64,000 bases of DNA, taken from NCBI GenBank assembly GCA_938084745.1, contig CALKEZ010000017.1:47458-111457 (forward strand). Reading direction: 5' to 3'. Origin of the DNA: an uncultured Gammaproteobacteria bacterium. Lineage in GTDB: Bacteria; Pseudomonadota; Gammaproteobacteria; Eutrophobiales; Eutrophobiaceae. A model generated the notes under the pieces. The model was given only the letters and a program-made list of their open reading frames with translations, searched no databases and had not been told where the DNA came from. Positions within the stretch are counted from its first letter, which is position 1. Each line of letters opens with the position of its first letter. Position numbers and translations under genes: made by a program. Shown here piece by piece: positions 8,481 through 19,500 of this stretch.

Positions 8481-10001
8481 ATGAATAAAGAAATTTTAAT
8501 GGTTGTTGATGTTGTTAGTAATGAAAAAGGTGTTGCTAAAAGCATCATTTTCGAAGCAATTGAAGCGGCGCTCGCAAGTGCAACCAAAAAGCGTAATCGT
8601 GAAGATATAGAGTCGCGCGTTAGTATTGATCGGGAAACGGGTGATTATAATACGTTTCGTTGCTGGGAAGTGGTTGATGATAAGCCTGAGTCTCTGGAAG
8701 CACCAACCCGACAGATTCGCTTGAGCGATGCCAGGGAAAAACAGCCGGACATTGAAGTCGGTCAATTTATTGAAGAACCGATGCCTTCTGTAGAGTTTGG
8801 CCGTATTGCCGCGCAAGCAGCCAAACAGGTTATTGTGCAAAAGGTGCGCGAAGCCGAGCGAGCTCAAGTAATTGACGCTTATCAGGGCCGCGTTGGAGAA
8901 ATGGTCAGTGGTGTTGTAAAACGTTCTGAGCGTACTGGCGTTATTCTGGATTTGGGCAATAATGCTGAAGCCTTTATCCCAAGAGAAGAACTGATACCTC
9001 GTGAGGCAGTTCGTCCGGGTGATCGTATTAGAGCCCATCTGAAGGAAGTCAGACCTGAAGTTACGCGTGGACCACAACTGTTTTTGAGTCGAACTGCTCC
9101 AGAATTACTTATCGAATTATTTAAAATCGAAGTGCCGGAAATTAACGAAGGCATGATCGACATTATTAATGGTGCGCGCGATCCCGGTGCCCGGGCCAAG
9201 ATTGCTGTTAAAACTAATGACCCGAGAATTGACCCGATTGGTGCCTGTGTCGGTATGCGCGGTTCAAGAGTACAGGCCGTTTCCAATGAGTTGGGTGGTG
9301 AAAGGGTAGATATCATCCTGTGGGATGAAAATCCGGCTCAATTTGTTATTAATGCCATGGCGCCAGCGGAAGTCGCATCAATTATGGTCGATGAAGATGC
9401 CCATACCATGGATGTGGCTGTTGCCGAGGAGAATCTATCGCAGGCTATCGGCAGAGGCGGCCAAAACGTTAAACTTGCCAGCGAACTGACGGGTTGGGAA
9501 CTGAATGTGATGTCAGTAGAGCAAGCTGATGAAAAAAGTGAAGCCGAAGCGGAAACATTACAAGCGATGTTCATGGAACATCTTGGCGTTGATGAAGAGG
9601 TTGCAATCATTCTGGTACAGGAAGGGTTTTCAAGTATAGAAGAAGTTGCCTATGTTCCAGAGAAGGAAATGCTGGCTATCGAAGAATTTGATGATGATCT
9701 GGTTAATGCATTACGTGAACGAGCGAAAGACATTATGTTGACTCGTGCAATTGCCAATGAAGAAAAACTGGGGGATGAAAAACCTGCAGAAGACTTATTG
9801 ACGATGGATGGAATGGATAAAGCACTGGCTTATGAACTGGCCGGTAAAGGCGTTGTAACCATGGAGGATTTAGCAGAGCAGTCTGTTGATGAATTAATGG
9901 ATATGACGGGTCTTGAGAAGGAGCGTGCCGGAGAATTAATTATGACCGCGCGAATACCTTGGTTTGAAGCAGAAGAATCTACTAGTGAGAGTGCTAATTA
10001 A
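8481..10001 (+). CDS. nusA: Transcription termination/antitermination factor NusA
   Basis: This 506-residue RNA-polymerase-binding factor promotes pausing, intrinsic termination and, with other Nus factors, antitermination. Domains in order: N-terminal polymerase-binding domain (1-130), S1 (about 135-200, [18 protein letters not shown]), two KH domains (about 200-345, with [14 protein letters not shown] and [14 protein letters not shown]), and two C-terminal acidic repeats as in Escherichia coli (about 360-500). The stop codon shares its last base with the infB start (TAATG), so translation is coupled. Confidence 0.97.
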   Translation: MNKEILMVVDVVSNEKGVAKSIIFEAIEAALASATKKRNREDIESRVSIDRETGDYNTFRCWEVVDDKPESLEAPTRQIRLSDAREKQPDIEVGQFIEEPMPSVEFGRIAAQAAKQVIVQKVREAERAQVIDAYQGRVGEMVSGVVKRSERTGVILDLGNNAEAFIPREELIPREAVRPGDRIRAHLKEVRPEVTRGPQLFLSRTAPELLIELFKIEVPEINEGMIDIINGARDPGARAKIAVKTNDPRIDPIGACVGMRGSRVQAVSNELGGERVDIILWDENPAQFVINAMAPAEVASIMVDEDAHTMDVAVAEENLSQAIGRGGQNVKLASELTGWELNVMSVEQADEKSEAEAETLQAMFMEHLGVDEEVAIILVQEGFSSIEEVAYVPEKEMLAIEEFDDDLVNALRERAKDIMLTRAIANEEKLGDEKPAEDLLTMDGMDKALAYELAGKGVVTMEDLAEQSVDELMDMTGLEKERAGELIMTARIPWFEAEESTSESAN

Positions 10002-12577
10002 TGCCTGAAGTTACAATCAGTGAGTTTGCCGCCGATGTTGGTGTTCCTGTAGAACGTATCCAGGAACAATTGCTTGAAGCGGGTCTGACAAAGAAAAAAG
10101 CCGAAGAAGTCATTACTGATAAAGAAAAATCGGTGTTGTTGGCTTTTTTAAGAAAAAAACATGGCAAAGATGATACCTCTGAGCCACGTAAAATTACCTT
10201 GCGCCGTAAAACGGTAAGCGAACTTCAAGTACCTGTCGCGACTCAGGGGCGTGCGAAACCGCGTTCCAAGACGGTAAATATTGAATTTCGCAAGCGCCGC
10301 ACTTATGCCAAACGCGGTGATATTGCTGAAACATTGAAACAGGAAGAGGAAGCGGCCAAGTTACTCGAAGAACAGGCAGCAACTAAACTGAAAAATATAC
10401 AGGCTGAGGCCGAAACGGCTATCGTTGCAGCGGAAGCTGAGAAAGAGATACCTGTTGTTGAGGATGTTGTCGAAGTTGAAGCCATTGAAGTAACTGCGGT
10501 TCCATCGGAAACACCTGAACAAGCTGCGGTTGAAGAAGTTGAAACTAAAGCCACTGTCGAAGCAGAAATTGAGACGCACAAGATTCCGGAAACTATTAAA
10601 CCGGAAGTAGCTGTCGTTCCAAAAGTGGCAACCGTTGCAAAAGAACCTGCAAAAACACCAAGCAATAAAGAAAAGTCGCGTAAGGAACAAGCGCGTCACG
10701 GTAGACAAGAATTACATGTCGCTACCAAGGGTTCGGGTAGACGTCGTAAAAAATCAAGACATACGCCAGTAATTCAACAGTCCGGTGACAACATACATGG
10801 TTTTGAAAAACCAACCGCGCCTGTTGTAAAAGAAATCGCTATCCCGGAAAGCATCACCGTTGCTGAATTGGCGCAGCGTATGTCAGTCAAAGGTTCGGAA
10901 GTTGTTAAAGTGATGATGGGTCTCGGCAGTATGGCGACGATCAATCAGACCATTGATCAGGATACAGCAGGTATTGTCGTAGAGGAGATGGGCCATAAGG
11001 CCAAGTTCCAGAAGGATAATGCACTCGAAGAAGAAATGATTCAGGCAGCACAACAAGGTGGCGAACAAGTCACTCGTGCGCCTGTAGTAACGATCATGGG
11101 TCATGTCGATCACGGTAAAACATCATTGCTGGATTATATTCGTCGTACCAAAGTGGCCGCTGGTGAAGCCGGTGGTATTACACAGCATATTGGCGCCTAT
11201 CGGGTTAAGACGGAGAACGGTGATATCACCTTTCTTGATACTCCCGGACATGAAGCATTTACTTCTATGCGTGCTCGCGGCGCAAAGGTAACGGATATTG
11301 TTGTTATTGTGGTTGCTGCCGATGATGGTGTTATGCCACAAACAGAAGAAGCAGTGAAGCATGCAAAAGCGGCTAATGTGCCCATCATCATCGCGGTTAA
11401 TAAGATTGATAAGGAAAACGCAGATCCAGACCGCGTTAAACAGGAATTATCAAAATATGATGTTATCCCTGAAAGTTGGGGCGGCGATACTATTTTTATA
11501 AATCTTTCTGCGTTAACAGGTGAAGGTGTTGATGACTTACTAGAAAGTATTTTATTACAAACAGAAGTGCTTGAATTAAAAGCAGTAATGACGGGCCCTG
11601 CATCGGGCGCAGTAATTGAATCTCGACTGGATAAAGGCCGTGGCCCTATTGCGAGTATTCTGGTTCAGAATGGCACCTTGAATAAGGGCGATGTGATTCT
11701 GAGTGGTCATGAATTTGGTCGTGTACGCGCAATGATTGATGATAGTGGTCATGAAGTTCTGTCTGCTGGTCCCTCTACCCCGTTAGAAGTGCTCGGCTTG
11801 TCAGGCACACCTAATGCGGGCGACGAAATGCTGGTTGTGCCAGATGAAAAGAAAGCGAGAGAAATTGCGCTATTCAGACAGGGTAAATATCGAGAAACCA
11901 AGATGGCACAGCAACATGCCATGAAGCTTGAGAATGTGATGAATCAGATGCAGGAAGGTGAAGTCTCTTCATTGAACCTGCTGATTAAGGCTGATGTGCA
12001 GGGGTCTTCGGAAGCACTGGTAGATGCCTTAACTCGATTTAGTAATGACGAAGTACGAGTCAACATTATTAGTAGTGGCGTTGGTGGCATTACCGAGTCT
12101 GATATCAATCTTGCCATGGCATCAAGCGGTGTTGTGATTGGGTTTAACGTACGTGCAGATGCAAGTGCACGTAAGCTAATTGATGCTGAAGGTATTGATC
12201 TGCGTTATTACAGCATTATTTATGATGTTATCGATGATGTTAAAGCTGCACTGAGTGGTATGTTATCACCGGAAATTCGTGAGCAAATCACGGGTGTTGC
12301 TGAAGTCAGAGAAGTTTTCAGATCGCCAAAATTTGGTGATATCGCGGGCTGCATGGTTACAACGGGCCGTGTTAATCGGAACAATCCTATTCGTGTATTG
12401 CGCGATAATGTGGTTATTTATGAGGGTGAGCTTGAATCACTACGACGCTTCAAAGATGATGTCAGCGAAGTTAAGTCAGGTATGGATTGCGGTATTGGTG
12501 TGAAAAATTACAACGATGTACAACCCGGTGATCAGATCGAAGTGTTCGAACGCGTCAGTGTCGAACGTAAAATCTGA
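10001..12577 (+). CDS. infB: Translation initiation factor IF-2
   Basis: The 858-residue GTPase places initiator tRNA on the ribosome, a fitting partner for the tRNA-fMet gene 2.3 kb upstream. It has an N-terminal IF2_N module, a long Glu/Ala/Val/Lys-rich linker (about 100-250), a second IF2_N module (about 285-335), then the G domain with G1 GHVDHGKT, G3 DTPGHEAF and G4 NKID. Domains II, III and IV follow, with [16 protein letters not shown] near the end. It overlaps nusA by one base and is followed eight bases later by rbfA. Confidence 0.97.
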   Translation: MPEVTISEFAADVGVPVERIQEQLLEAGLTKKKAEEVITDKEKSVLLAFLRKKHGKDDTSEPRKITLRRKTVSELQVPVATQGRAKPRSKTVNIEFRKRRTYAKRGDIAETLKQEEEAAKLLEEQAATKLKNIQAEAETAIVAAEAEKEIPVVEDVVEVEAIEVTAVPSETPEQAAVEEVETKATVEAEIETHKIPETIKPEVAVVPKVATVAKEPAKTPSNKEKSRKEQARHGRQELHVATKGSGRRRKKSRHTPVIQQSGDNIHGFEKPTAPVVKEIAIPESITVAELAQRMSVKGSEVVKVMMGLGSMATINQTIDQDTAGIVVEEMGHKAKFQKDNALEEEMIQAAQQGGEQVTRAPVVTIMGHVDHGKTSLLDYIRRTKVAAGEAGGITQHIGAYRVKTENGDITFLDTPGHEAFTSMRARGAKVTDIVVIVVAADDGVMPQTEEAVKHAKAANVPIIIAVNKIDKENADPDRVKQELSKYDVIPESWGGDTIFINLSALTGEGVDDLLESILLQTEVLELKAVMTGPASGAVIESRLDKGRGPIASILVQNGTLNKGDVILSGHEFGRVRAMIDDSGHEVLSAGPSTPLEVLGLSGTPNAGDEMLVVPDEKKAREIALFRQGKYRETKMAQQHAMKLENVMNQMQEGEVSSLNLLIKADVQGSSEALVDALTRFSNDEVRVNIISSGVGGITESDINLAMASSGVVIGFNVRADASARKLIDAEGIDLRYYSIIYDVIDDVKAALSGMLSPEIREQITGVAEVREVFRSPKFGDIAGCMVTTGRVNRNNPIRVLRDNVVIYEGELESLRRFKDDVSEVKSGMDCGIGVKNYNDVQPGDQIEVFERVSVERKI

Positions 12578-12585
12578 TTTAGCTT

Positions 12586-12957
12586 ATGCCTAAAGAATTT
12601 GGGCGTCACCAGCGCGTAGCCCAGTTTATAAAAGAAGAACTTTCTGTTCTTGTGCAACGCGATTTTCCGTTAAATCAATATGGCATGATAACACTGGTAG
12701 ATGTTGATCTGAGTCCGGATTTGAAGAATGCAACAATCCATGTCACCGCACTTAATAACAACAAACCCAAAGAAGATCTTGTTGCTGATATGAATGACCA
12801 GGCGAGTCATTTTCGTCATGAACTTTCAAAAATGTTGACAACAAGAGGCGTTCCTACGATACGTTTTAAATACGATGAGTCTATTGAGCGAGCACAACGT
12901 CTAACCGATCTGATTAATTCTGTTAGTCAAACTAATCCTGAAAAGCCGGATGAGTAG
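12586..12957 (+). CDS. rbfA: 30S ribosome-binding factor RbfA
   Basis: This 123-residue protein with a KH-like fold binds the 30S subunit and takes part in 16S rRNA maturation and cold adaptation. Conserved features are the N-terminal GRHQRVAQFIKEELSVLVQR, the middle VDVDLSPDLKNATIHVT and the C-terminal RGVPTIRFKYDESIERAQRL. Length is typical. It overlaps truB by eight bases. Confidence 0.96.
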   Translation: MPKEFGRHQRVAQFIKEELSVLVQRDFPLNQYGMITLVDVDLSPDLKNATIHVTALNNNKPKEDLVADMNDQASHFRHELSKMLTTRGVPTIRFKYDESIERAQRLTDLINSVSQTNPEKPDE

Positions 12958-13888
12958 GCCAAGAAAAAAACGCGGTAGAGATATCAACGGTATTCTGGTT
13001 TTGGATAAACCTGCCGGAATGAGCTCCAACGGCGCTTTGCAACATGTAAAGCGCCTGTTTAATGCCAATAAGGCAGGTCATACCGGTAATCTCGATGTAC
13101 CTGCGACAGGTTTATTGCCGATATGTTTGGGAGAGGCAACAAAAGTGTCAGCGTACCTGTTGGACTCCAGTAAAACCTATCGGGCACGTTGTCAATTGGG
13201 CATAACGACAACTACCGGTGATGCCGAGGGCGAGATAGTCGATAAAACCCCCGTCCCGGTATTATCCGAATCTGATCTGAAGCAGGTTTTTACAAAGTTT
13301 ATCGGTCAAATTGAACAAATTCCGCCCATGTATTCCGCTCTTAAACAGAATGGACAACGTTTATATGAGCTTGCTTATAAAGGTATTGAAGTTGAGAGAA
13401 AACCGAGAAAAATTACTATCCATAGCATAGATTTGCTGGGTTTTGATGATGATGTGTTTGAGATAGAAGTGTTTTGTACAAAAGGTACTTATATACGAAC
13501 TCTGGCAGAAGATATCGGTAAGGTGTTGGCTTGCGGCGCCCACATATTAACCTTGCGTAGGTTAGGCGCTGGACCATTTAATGAATCGCAGATGGTAACC
13601 CCCGCGCAGTTACAATCAATTGCCGAACAGGGTTTAGAGCAACTCGATAATTTATTATTGCCTATGGACATGGCACTACTTGATATGCCCGAGATTCGCT
13701 TGTCAGAAGATTTGGCATATTACCTTTGCCGGGGGCAAACGGTTATGGCACCGGGGCTGCCTAAATCAGGTCAATTAAGAATTTATAACCATTCTGCTCA
13801 GTTTATTGGTTTAGGTGAAGTAACGGACGATGGACGTATTGCTCCTAAACGCTTGATTAATAATGTGGAAATGGGAATTACGGGTTAA
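12950..13888 (+). CDS. truB: tRNA pseudouridine(55) synthase TruB
   Basis: The 312-residue enzyme makes pseudouridine 55 in the T-loop of tRNAs. The catalytic aspartate, Asp49, lies in GHTGNLDVPATGLLP; most TruB proteins read G(T/A)LDPLATG here, so the residues around it are unusual although the Asp is kept. Other family marks are KTYRARCQLGITTTTGDAEG, IPPMYSALK and CTKGTYIRTLAEDIG, with a C-terminal PUA-like domain. The start overlaps the end of rbfA, and the rpsO promoter follows after the stop. Confidence 0.95.
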   Translation: MSRPRKKRGRDINGILVLDKPAGMSSNGALQHVKRLFNANKAGHTGNLDVPATGLLPICLGEATKVSAYLLDSSKTYRARCQLGITTTTGDAEGEIVDKTPVPVLSESDLKQVFTKFIGQIEQIPPMYSALKQNGQRLYELAYKGIEVERKPRKITIHSIDLLGFDDDVFEIEVFCTKGTYIRTLAEDIGKVLACGAHILTLRRLGAGPFNESQMVTPAQLQSIAEQGLEQLDNLLLPMDMALLDMPEIRLSEDLAYYLCRGQTVMAPGLPKSGQLRIYNHSAQFIGLGEVTDDGRIAPKRLINNVEMGITG

Positions 13889-13911
13889 GTTGAAACAAAT
13901 CGATGTTTCGC

Positions 13912-13940
13912 TTGTTAGACACGATATGCGCGGGTACAAT
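13912..13940 (+). promoter_or_regulatory. Sigma-70 promoter of rpsO
   Basis: TTGTTA (13912-13917), 17 bases, TACAAT (13935-13940). The start site would be near 13947, about 40 bases before the rpsO ATG. A separate rpsO promoter is usual in enterobacteria. Confidence 0.6.
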
Positions 13941-13984
13941 ACGCGCGAATTTTGATATCAGTAGGTTTGCGGGAGTATTTAAAT

Positions 13985-14254
13985 ATGGCAATAAGTTGTG
14001 AACAGAAAGCAGGAATAGTTAAGGATTATCAGCGTGGTACAAACGATACCGGTTCTCCAGAAGTACAGGTTGCTTTGCTGACATCCCGTATTACTGATCT
14101 GTCAGGACATTTTAAAGAGCATGGTAAAGATCATCATTCAAGACAGGGTCTGTTGCGTATGATTAATCAAAGACGTAAATTGCTCGATTATCTGAAAGGC
14201 AAGGACCTCAATCGCTATCGCGATTTGATCAGCCGTCTTGGTCTGCGTAAATAA
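13985..14254 (+). CDS. rpsO: 30S ribosomal protein S15
   Basis: The ATG at 13985 gives 89 residues, the same length as Escherichia coli S15, and is preceded by GGGAG (13970-13974). Conserved text includes [19 protein letters not shown]-like [18 protein letters not shown] and LLDYLKGKD, followed by the C-terminal [11 protein letters not shown]. It binds the 16S central domain early in 30S assembly. An in-frame upstream ATG at 13952 would add 11 unrelated residues and is rejected. It is followed by a terminator and then pnp, the conserved order. Confidence 0.97.
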   Translation: MAISCEQKAGIVKDYQRGTNDTGSPEVQVALLTSRITDLSGHFKEHGKDHHSRQGLLRMINQRRKLLDYLKGKDLNRYRDLISRLGLRK

Positions 14255-14294
14255 TATTCTTTCTGGCATTTGCCAATGAAGAAACGATATCAAT

Positions 14295-14318
14295 AAACCC
14301 GCTACTGCGGGTTTTAAC
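14295..14318 (+). terminator. Terminator between rpsO and pnp
   Basis: AAACCCGC (14295-14302), loop TACT and GCGGGTTT (14307-14314) form an eight-pair hairpin ending in T residues. It probably reduces read-through into pnp, as the equivalent element does in Escherichia coli. Confidence 0.75.
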
Positions 14319-14380
14319 GTTTTTATAATTTCAAAATTATCTTTAAATCAAAAACAACATTATCTTGTTAGGGAAAATCC

Positions 14381-16483
14381 ATGAGCGTGGTAACAAAAGA
14401 ATTTCAATTCGGTAATCATAAAGTCACTTTAGAAACAGGTAGAATCGCCAGACAGGCCTCAGGCGCCGTAATGGTAAGTATGGGCGATACTGTTTTACTC
14501 GTCACCTGTGTCGCCAAAAAGGAAGCAAGAGAAGGGCAAGACTTTTTTCCTTTAACTGTCGACTATCAGGAAAAAACCTATGCTGCAGGTAAAATACCGG
14601 GTGGTTTCTTTAAACGAGAAGGTCGTCCATCAGAAAAAGAAACATTAACCTGTCGTTTAATCGACCGTCCCATCAGACCGCTGTTTCCTAAAAGCTTTAA
14701 GAATGAGATTCAAATTATTGTTACGGTGATGTCTCTCGACCCGACTGTGGATCCTGATATACCGGCAATTATTGGTGCTTCTGCTGCTATTAGTTTATCA
14801 GGCGCACCATTTAGTGGTCCGGTCGGTGCTGCAAGAGTCGGTTATGTCGATGGTCAATACACCCTTAACCCTTCCTTTAAGGATTTGGAAAATTCTCAGC
14901 TCGACCTCATCGTTGCTGGAACCAGTACTTCAGTCTTGATGGTTGAATCGGAAGCCAAGCAGTTACCTGAAGACGTCATGTTAGGCGCGGTGATGTATGG
15001 GCATGAGCAGTTCCAGGTAGTTATTGAAAATATTAAAGCTCTGGCAGCGGATGCAAACACCAAGCCCTGGGACTGGACGGCAACAGAAAAAGACGAAGCG
15101 CTTGAAAATGAAATTCAGTCACGTGCGGGCGATTTGGTTCGGGAAGCATATAGCATCCAGGATAAGCTTGAACGTAAGGAACGCTTGACCGAGATTAAAA
15201 ACGAAGTCATCGAAGCGATGACCGTAGGTGAAGAATTGCAATGGTCCGCAGGTGAAATTGCCGGTGCCATAGAAGCATTAGAAAGCCACATTGTCAGAAG
15301 TAGTGTATTAGCTGGTGAAAATCGTATTGATGGTCGTGATTCAAAAACCATACGTCCTATCACCATTGAAACGGGGATATTACCAAGAGTACATGGTTCA
15401 GCGTTATTCACACGTGGTGAAACACAAGCCATTGTGGTGACCACCCTCGGTACGCAACGCGATGCACAAATTATTGATGCAATTGAAGGTGAACGTAAAG
15501 ATCCTTTCATGTTCCATTACAATTTCCCTCCATTTTGTGTCAATGAAACCGGTCGTGTCGGTTCGCCAAAACGTCGTGAGATTGGTCATGGTCGCCTAGC
15601 GAAACGCGGAATTTTGGGTGTCATGCCGAATATGGAAGAATTTCCTTACTCAATACGCGTCGTCTCTGAAATCACTGAATCAAATGGTTCGAGCTCAATG
15701 GCATCAGTGTGTGGTAGCAGCCTGGCATTAATGGATGCCGGTGTTGAATTAGACGCACCAGTAGCCGGTATTGCGATGGGGCTGATTAAAGAAGGCGAAA
15801 AATTCGTCGTTCTGTCAGACATCATGGGAGATGAAGATCATCTTGGCGATATGGACTTCAAGGTGGCAGGTTCTGAAAAAGGTATTACCGCCTTACAGAT
15901 GGATATCAAGATTGATGGCATTACCAAAGAGATCATGGAAGTGGCATTGCATCAGGCGCAAGAAGGTCGTATCCACATTCTTGGCAAAATGAATGCAGTG
16001 TTATCCGGTCATAAGCAGGAAATGTCTGAATTTGCACCACGTATCACTACGATTAAGATTCATCCTGATAAAATTCGTGATGTTATCGGTAAGGGTGGTG
16101 CAACCATTCGCGCGATTACTGAAGAAACAGGTGCGACAATTGATATCGATGATGATGGAACCGTCAAGATTGCTGCCACAGATAAAGCCGCTGGTGATGC
16201 TGCTATGAAGCGTGTAGAGCAAATCACGGCTGATATTGAAGTGGGCAAGATCTATGAGGGTAAAGTTGCAAAACTGATGGATTTTGGTGCGTTTGTAAAT
16301 ATATTGCCGGGTAAAGATGGTCTGGTACATATCTCACAAATCTGTGAAGAACGGGTTGAGAATGTCAGTGATAAGCTGAGCGAAGGTGATATGGTGCAGG
16401 TCAAAGTTCTTGAGGTTGACAGACAAGGCCGTGTTCGCCTGAGTATGAAGGCTGTACATGAGGTTGTTGAAGCCAGTGAATAG
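14381..16483 (+). CDS. pnp: Polyribonucleotide nucleotidyltransferase (PNPase)
   Basis: This 700-residue phosphorolytic 3'-5' exoribonuclease is a degradosome component. Domains in order: first RNase PH (1-140), helical domain (about 145-300), second RNase PH (about 310-530, with [22 protein letters not shown] and [17 protein letters not shown]), KH (about 550-610, [15 protein letters not shown]) and S1 (about 620-695, [30 protein letters not shown]). The length is normal. A strong terminator follows. Confidence 0.97.
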   Translation: MSVVTKEFQFGNHKVTLETGRIARQASGAVMVSMGDTVLLVTCVAKKEAREGQDFFPLTVDYQEKTYAAGKIPGGFFKREGRPSEKETLTCRLIDRPIRPLFPKSFKNEIQIIVTVMSLDPTVDPDIPAIIGASAAISLSGAPFSGPVGAARVGYVDGQYTLNPSFKDLENSQLDLIVAGTSTSVLMVESEAKQLPEDVMLGAVMYGHEQFQVVIENIKALAADANTKPWDWTATEKDEALENEIQSRAGDLVREAYSIQDKLERKERLTEIKNEVIEAMTVGEELQWSAGEIAGAIEALESHIVRSSVLAGENRIDGRDSKTIRPITIETGILPRVHGSALFTRGETQAIVVTTLGTQRDAQIIDAIEGERKDPFMFHYNFPPFCVNETGRVGSPKRREIGHGRLAKRGILGVMPNMEEFPYSIRVVSEITESNGSSSMASVCGSSLALMDAGVELDAPVAGIAMGLIKEGEKFVVLSDIMGDEDHLGDMDFKVAGSEKGITALQMDIKIDGITKEIMEVALHQAQEGRIHILGKMNAVLSGHKQEMSEFAPRITTIKIHPDKIRDVIGKGGATIRAITEETGATIDIDDDGTVKIAATDKAAGDAAMKRVEQITADIEVGKIYEGKVAKLMDFGAFVNILPGKDGLVHISQICEERVENVSDKLSEGDMVQVKVLEVDRQGRVRLSMKAVHEVVEASE

Positions 16484-16506
16484 GCTCTCGCAATGTTGAG
16501 TTAAAC

Positions 16507-16532
16507 AAAAAAGGGCCTAACGGCCCTTTTTT
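16507..16532 (+). terminator. Rho-independent terminator after pnp
   Basis: AAAAAAGGGCC (16507-16517), loop TAAC and GGCCCTTTTTT (16522-16532) form a strong stem with a U-tract. It closes the translation operon. Confidence 0.9.
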
Positions 16533-16597
16533 AATGCCATGAAGAAGGGCCATTTCAAAATGATGTTTGGTTTATTTAACCCTTTTTTATTTCGCAT

Positions 16598-16645
16598 CCG
16601 TTAATGACTTATAACTGGTCATTAACGGGTTACTGGCGCTACACT
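16598..16645 (+). promoter_or_regulatory. Palindromic operator and promoter of the ECF sigma gene
   Basis: CCGTTAATGA (16598-16607) is repeated in inverse at 16619-16628 (TCATTAACGG) with an 11-base spacer, a perfect 10-bp dyad. A -10 TACACT lies at 16640-16645, with a possible -35 TGGTCA (16616-16621) inside the right arm at 18-base spacing. No T-run follows the dyad, so an operator is more likely than a terminator. The implied start site is almost at the ATG. Confidence 0.5.
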
Positions 16646-16652
16646 TTATGTC

Positions 16653-17210
16653 ATGGATAAAGAGCTTTCTGATGAATGCCTGATGTTAAATTATGCTAAA
16701 GGTGATGCTGCTGCATTTGAACTTTTGTATCGTAAGCATAAAGGCACGGTTTATCGTTATATGTTCAGGCTATGTCATAACGAGGCCATTGCTGAAGAAC
16801 TGTTTCAGGAGTTATGGATGAAGCTTATCAAGGCCAGGGGTAACTACATTGCGTCGGCAAAGTTTACGACTTATCTTTACAAGATGGCACATCATTTATT
16901 CATTGATCATTATAGAAAGCAAAATGTCAGGATAATTGAAGACTCGCTGATTGACGTTGATGAAATTAAAACTGCCGGAGGATCAATAAATGATCCGGAG
17001 AATCAACTGCACAGCAGCCGGTCGTTAGATAAAATAACTGAAATATTGGCGACATTACCGCGCGAACAAAGAGAAGTGTTTTTGTTACGGGAAGAGACAG
17101 GCATGACTGTTACCGAAATTGCTGGTGTCGTTGGTATAAATAATGAAGCAGTAAAAAGCAGGTTACGATATGCCATCGCTAAATTGCGTGCCGGACTGAG
17201 TGACGAATGA
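16653..17210 (+). CDS. ECF-type RNA polymerase sigma factor
   Basis: The 185-residue sigma-70 family protein has only regions 2 and 4. Region 2 (about 20-90) shows FELLYRKHKGTVYRYMFRL and AEELFQELWMKLIKARGNY; region 4 (about 125-180) shows LPREQREVFLLREETGMTVTEIA and a helix-turn-helix with NEAVKSRLRYAIAKLR. It would direct polymerase to a small stress or envelope regulon. The next gene, four bases on, is a membrane protein of the right size and topology for the cognate anti-sigma factor. No clear ribosome-binding site precedes the ATG. Confidence 0.92.
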   Translation: MDKELSDECLMLNYAKGDAAAFELLYRKHKGTVYRYMFRLCHNEAIAEELFQELWMKLIKARGNYIASAKFTTYLYKMAHHLFIDHYRKQNVRIIEDSLIDVDEIKTAGGSINDPENQLHSSRSLDKITEILATLPREQREVFLLREETGMTVTEIAGVVGINNEAVKSRLRYAIAKLRAGLSDE

Positions 17211-17213
17211 TTT

Positions 17214-18020
17214 ATGGCTAATAACGATAAAGACGAACAGGCATTAAACGATTATCTCGACGGTAATTCAGCGTTATCACAGCGCTACCGTGAATCGGGC
17301 TTAGTTGAACCACCCTCGCATCTGGATGAAAAAATCCTGTCAGCGGCTACACAGAGCACCCGGCATTCAGCACAGAACACCAAGTTTGTATTACGACAAC
17401 CTCGGTGGGTGAAGCCGGTCTCTATTGCCGCGATAATTACCTTGAGTATCAGTCTGGTGGTTACCATGCAGCAGCAGACTGGAAAACCCTTGGTACCTGA
17501 GTTGGCGGACGGTTTTAACGGACAAGTGTTATCTGATGGCTCAGTGATGTCTAAATCTTCAATGATTAATGAGCCTCTATCTGTTATGCGTGATGACGCG
17601 ATGAAACAGCAGCAACAGACTCTATTAAATACTGCGCCAGCAACATCAGGCGCGATTATTCCCGGTAAAAAAGAAAATATTTTAGCAGTGCCAAAAAGCG
17701 CAGCAACAAGCTCTCCTATGAAAAGCAAACTGTCCGGAGAAAAGACATCACCACAGGTGTTAGAAAAAAGAATAGAGTCCAAATCACAAACAGCGGGTTC
17801 GATGTTCACTGAAATGGATACCAACAGGGGGATTGAAAATGATAATCGAACGTCTCTGATTGAAGCTGAATTACTGAAAATAAAAAAAATATGCGAAGAG
17901 GGTGAGTTAGCCAGGGCAAAACAAGCTTATGAGGATTTCACCAAACACAACCCCGGCATTAATGCGGACTATGCTAAAAAAATACTAGGCAATACGGTTT
18001 ACCACAGGTTGATTAATTAG
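17214..18020 (+). CDS. Probable membrane anti-sigma factor
   Basis: This 268-residue protein has a short cytoplasmic head (DEQALNDYLDGNSALSQRYRE), one membrane segment (about 68-86, VSIAAIITLSISLVVTM) and a long periplasmic Ser/Thr/Lys-rich region ending in a helical domain (LIEAELLKIKKICEEGELARAKQAYEDF). The head resembles anti-sigma domains that lack a zinc motif. The call rests mainly on its coupling to the ECF sigma gene (start four bases after its stop). The stop overlaps the convergent ndh stop by four bases. Confidence 0.7.
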   Translation: MANNDKDEQALNDYLDGNSALSQRYRESGLVEPPSHLDEKILSAATQSTRHSAQNTKFVLRQPRWVKPVSIAAIITLSISLVVTMQQQTGKPLVPELADGFNGQVLSDGSVMSKSSMINEPLSVMRDDAMKQQQQTLLNTAPATSGAIIPGKKENILAVPKSAATSSPMKSKLSGEKTSPQVLEKRIESKSQTAGSMFTEMDTNRGIENDNRTSLIEAELLKIKKICEEGELARAKQAYEDFTKHNPGINADYAKKILGNTVYHRLIN

Positions 18021-19348
18021 TGCAGCTTCATCCTTGGTTTGGTTTTTTGCGTCAGAATATTTGCGATTGTTGTTAATGTGACGCGGATAAAACCTTGAAT
18101 CTCAAGTTGATGCATTTTGTATAACGATAGATAAACCAGTCGAGCCAATAAACCTTCGATCATCAAGTTTCCAGCTTTTTTGCCCAGTAGATTTCCCATC
18201 ATGTTTCCTACCGTCGAATAGCGACTTAAATTAATTAATGATCCGTAATCGACATAGGTATAGGTTGGCAGTGGTTTGTTCTGTATACGATTTTTTATAG
18301 TTTTAACCAGCATGCTAGCTTGTTGATGGGCGGCCTGGGCACGTGGCGGTACAGTTTCATCAGTGCCTTCCATGGGACATGCAGCACAATCACCCAAAGC
18401 AAATATATTGGTGTCACGGGTTGTTTCGAGTGTAGTCTTAACCACCAGTTGATTCAGCCTATTAGTTTCCAGTCCATCAATTTCATGCAAAAAATCGGGC
18501 GCCTTGATTCCGGCAGCCCAGACTTTTATTTCAGCCGGAACAAGCCCACCTTTGTCTGTAATGAAACCGTCCTCATTAGCCTCTGTAATCCTGTGGCCCG
18601 TTAAAACTTCGATATTGATATTGCCTAACGCTTTCTCGGTCATGGCTGACAAGCGTGGCGGCAATGCCGGCAAGACTCGATCGGCGGCTTCAATGATTGT
18701 GATCCTGAGATCTTTCTCGGTTGATATATGATCAATACCGAACTCAACTAACTGGTTAAATGCTTCATGTAATTCTGCAGACAATTCAACACCGGTAGCA
18801 CCCGCACCTGCAATCGCTATTTTTAGTTGACCCTGACGTAAAGGAGAGTGTTGTGTATGTGCTTCATAGGCGCAGCGTAGGAGATGCTGATGGAATACAT
18901 CGGCTTCATGACGTGTGTCTATTAACATACAATGTTCTTTTATCCCCTTGATACCAAAGTCGTTAGTCTGACTGCCTACCGCTATGACGAGGGTGTCGTA
19001 TTTGAAAGTTCTTCTGGGGATATATTCATTGCCTGCTTCATCGAGAGTAGGTGACAGACTGATCTCTTGTTTTTGACGATCCAAAGTGTCCATTCGACCA
19101 AGTCTGAAGGTGAAATGATTTTTATGTGCCAGTGCGAGATAGCTTAGTTCATCTTCATACGAATTCAGGGTTCCTGCAGCCACTTCATGCAATAGAGGTT
19201 TCCATAGATGAGAACGTGTGCAGTCAACCAGCGTAATAGCGGCTTTCTTCTTTTTGCCGAGCTTATTTCCCAGCATTGCAGCCAATTCCAGACCGCCAGC
19301 GCCACCGCCAATGATGATAATGTGATGTAAATCTTCTTGTGTGCTCAT
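18017..19348 (-). CDS. ndh: Type II NADH:quinone oxidoreductase (NDH-2)
   Basis: The 443-residue flavoprotein transfers electrons from NADH to quinone without pumping protons. The N-terminal FAD-binding Rossmann fold reads IIIGGGAGGLELAAMLG. A second nucleotide-binding fold for NADH is at about 170-205 (IAIAGAGATGVELSAEL). The FAD-contact motif (ALGDCAACP) lies near residue 320. The C-terminus carries amphipathic segments suited to peripheral membrane binding. NDH-2 fits an organism that must recycle NADH flexibly. It lies alone, convergent to the anti-sigma gene. Confidence 0.92.
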   Translation of the reverse strand: MSTQEDLHHIIIIGGGAGGLELAAMLGNKLGKKKKAAITLVDCTRSHLWKPLLHEVAAGTLNSYEDELSYLALAHKNHFTFRLGRMDTLDRQKQEISLSPTLDEAGNEYIPRRTFKYDTLVIAVGSQTNDFGIKGIKEHCMLIDTRHEADVFHQHLLRCAYEAHTQHSPLRQGQLKIAIAGAGATGVELSAELHEAFNQLVEFGIDHISTEKDLRITIIEAADRVLPALPPRLSAMTEKALGNINIEVLTGHRITEANEDGFITDKGGLVPAEIKVWAAGIKAPDFLHEIDGLETNRLNQLVVKTTLETTRDTNIFALGDCAACPMEGTDETVPPRAQAAHQQASMLVKTIKNRIQNKPLPTYTYVDYGSLINLSRYSTVGNMMGNLLGKKAGNLMIEGLLARLVYLSLYKMHQLEIQGFIRVTLTTIANILTQKTKPRMKLH

Positions 19349-19500
19349 AATTCTTTGAATATCGTTATATTTAAAATAGCTATTCTTCCAGAATCGGTTA
19401 TATCATGCTCGCAGCATTGGCTCTACAGGTTTCTATACTATTTCATCTGGTTGAGATGCTATAGAGAATACCGATAATAACCTTAACACAGGACACTAAA

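Noticed and set aside
8496..9077. Long minus-strand open frames inside nusA, infB and pnp
   Set aside because: They lie wholly within highly conserved genes on the other strand and show no protein-like conservation pattern.
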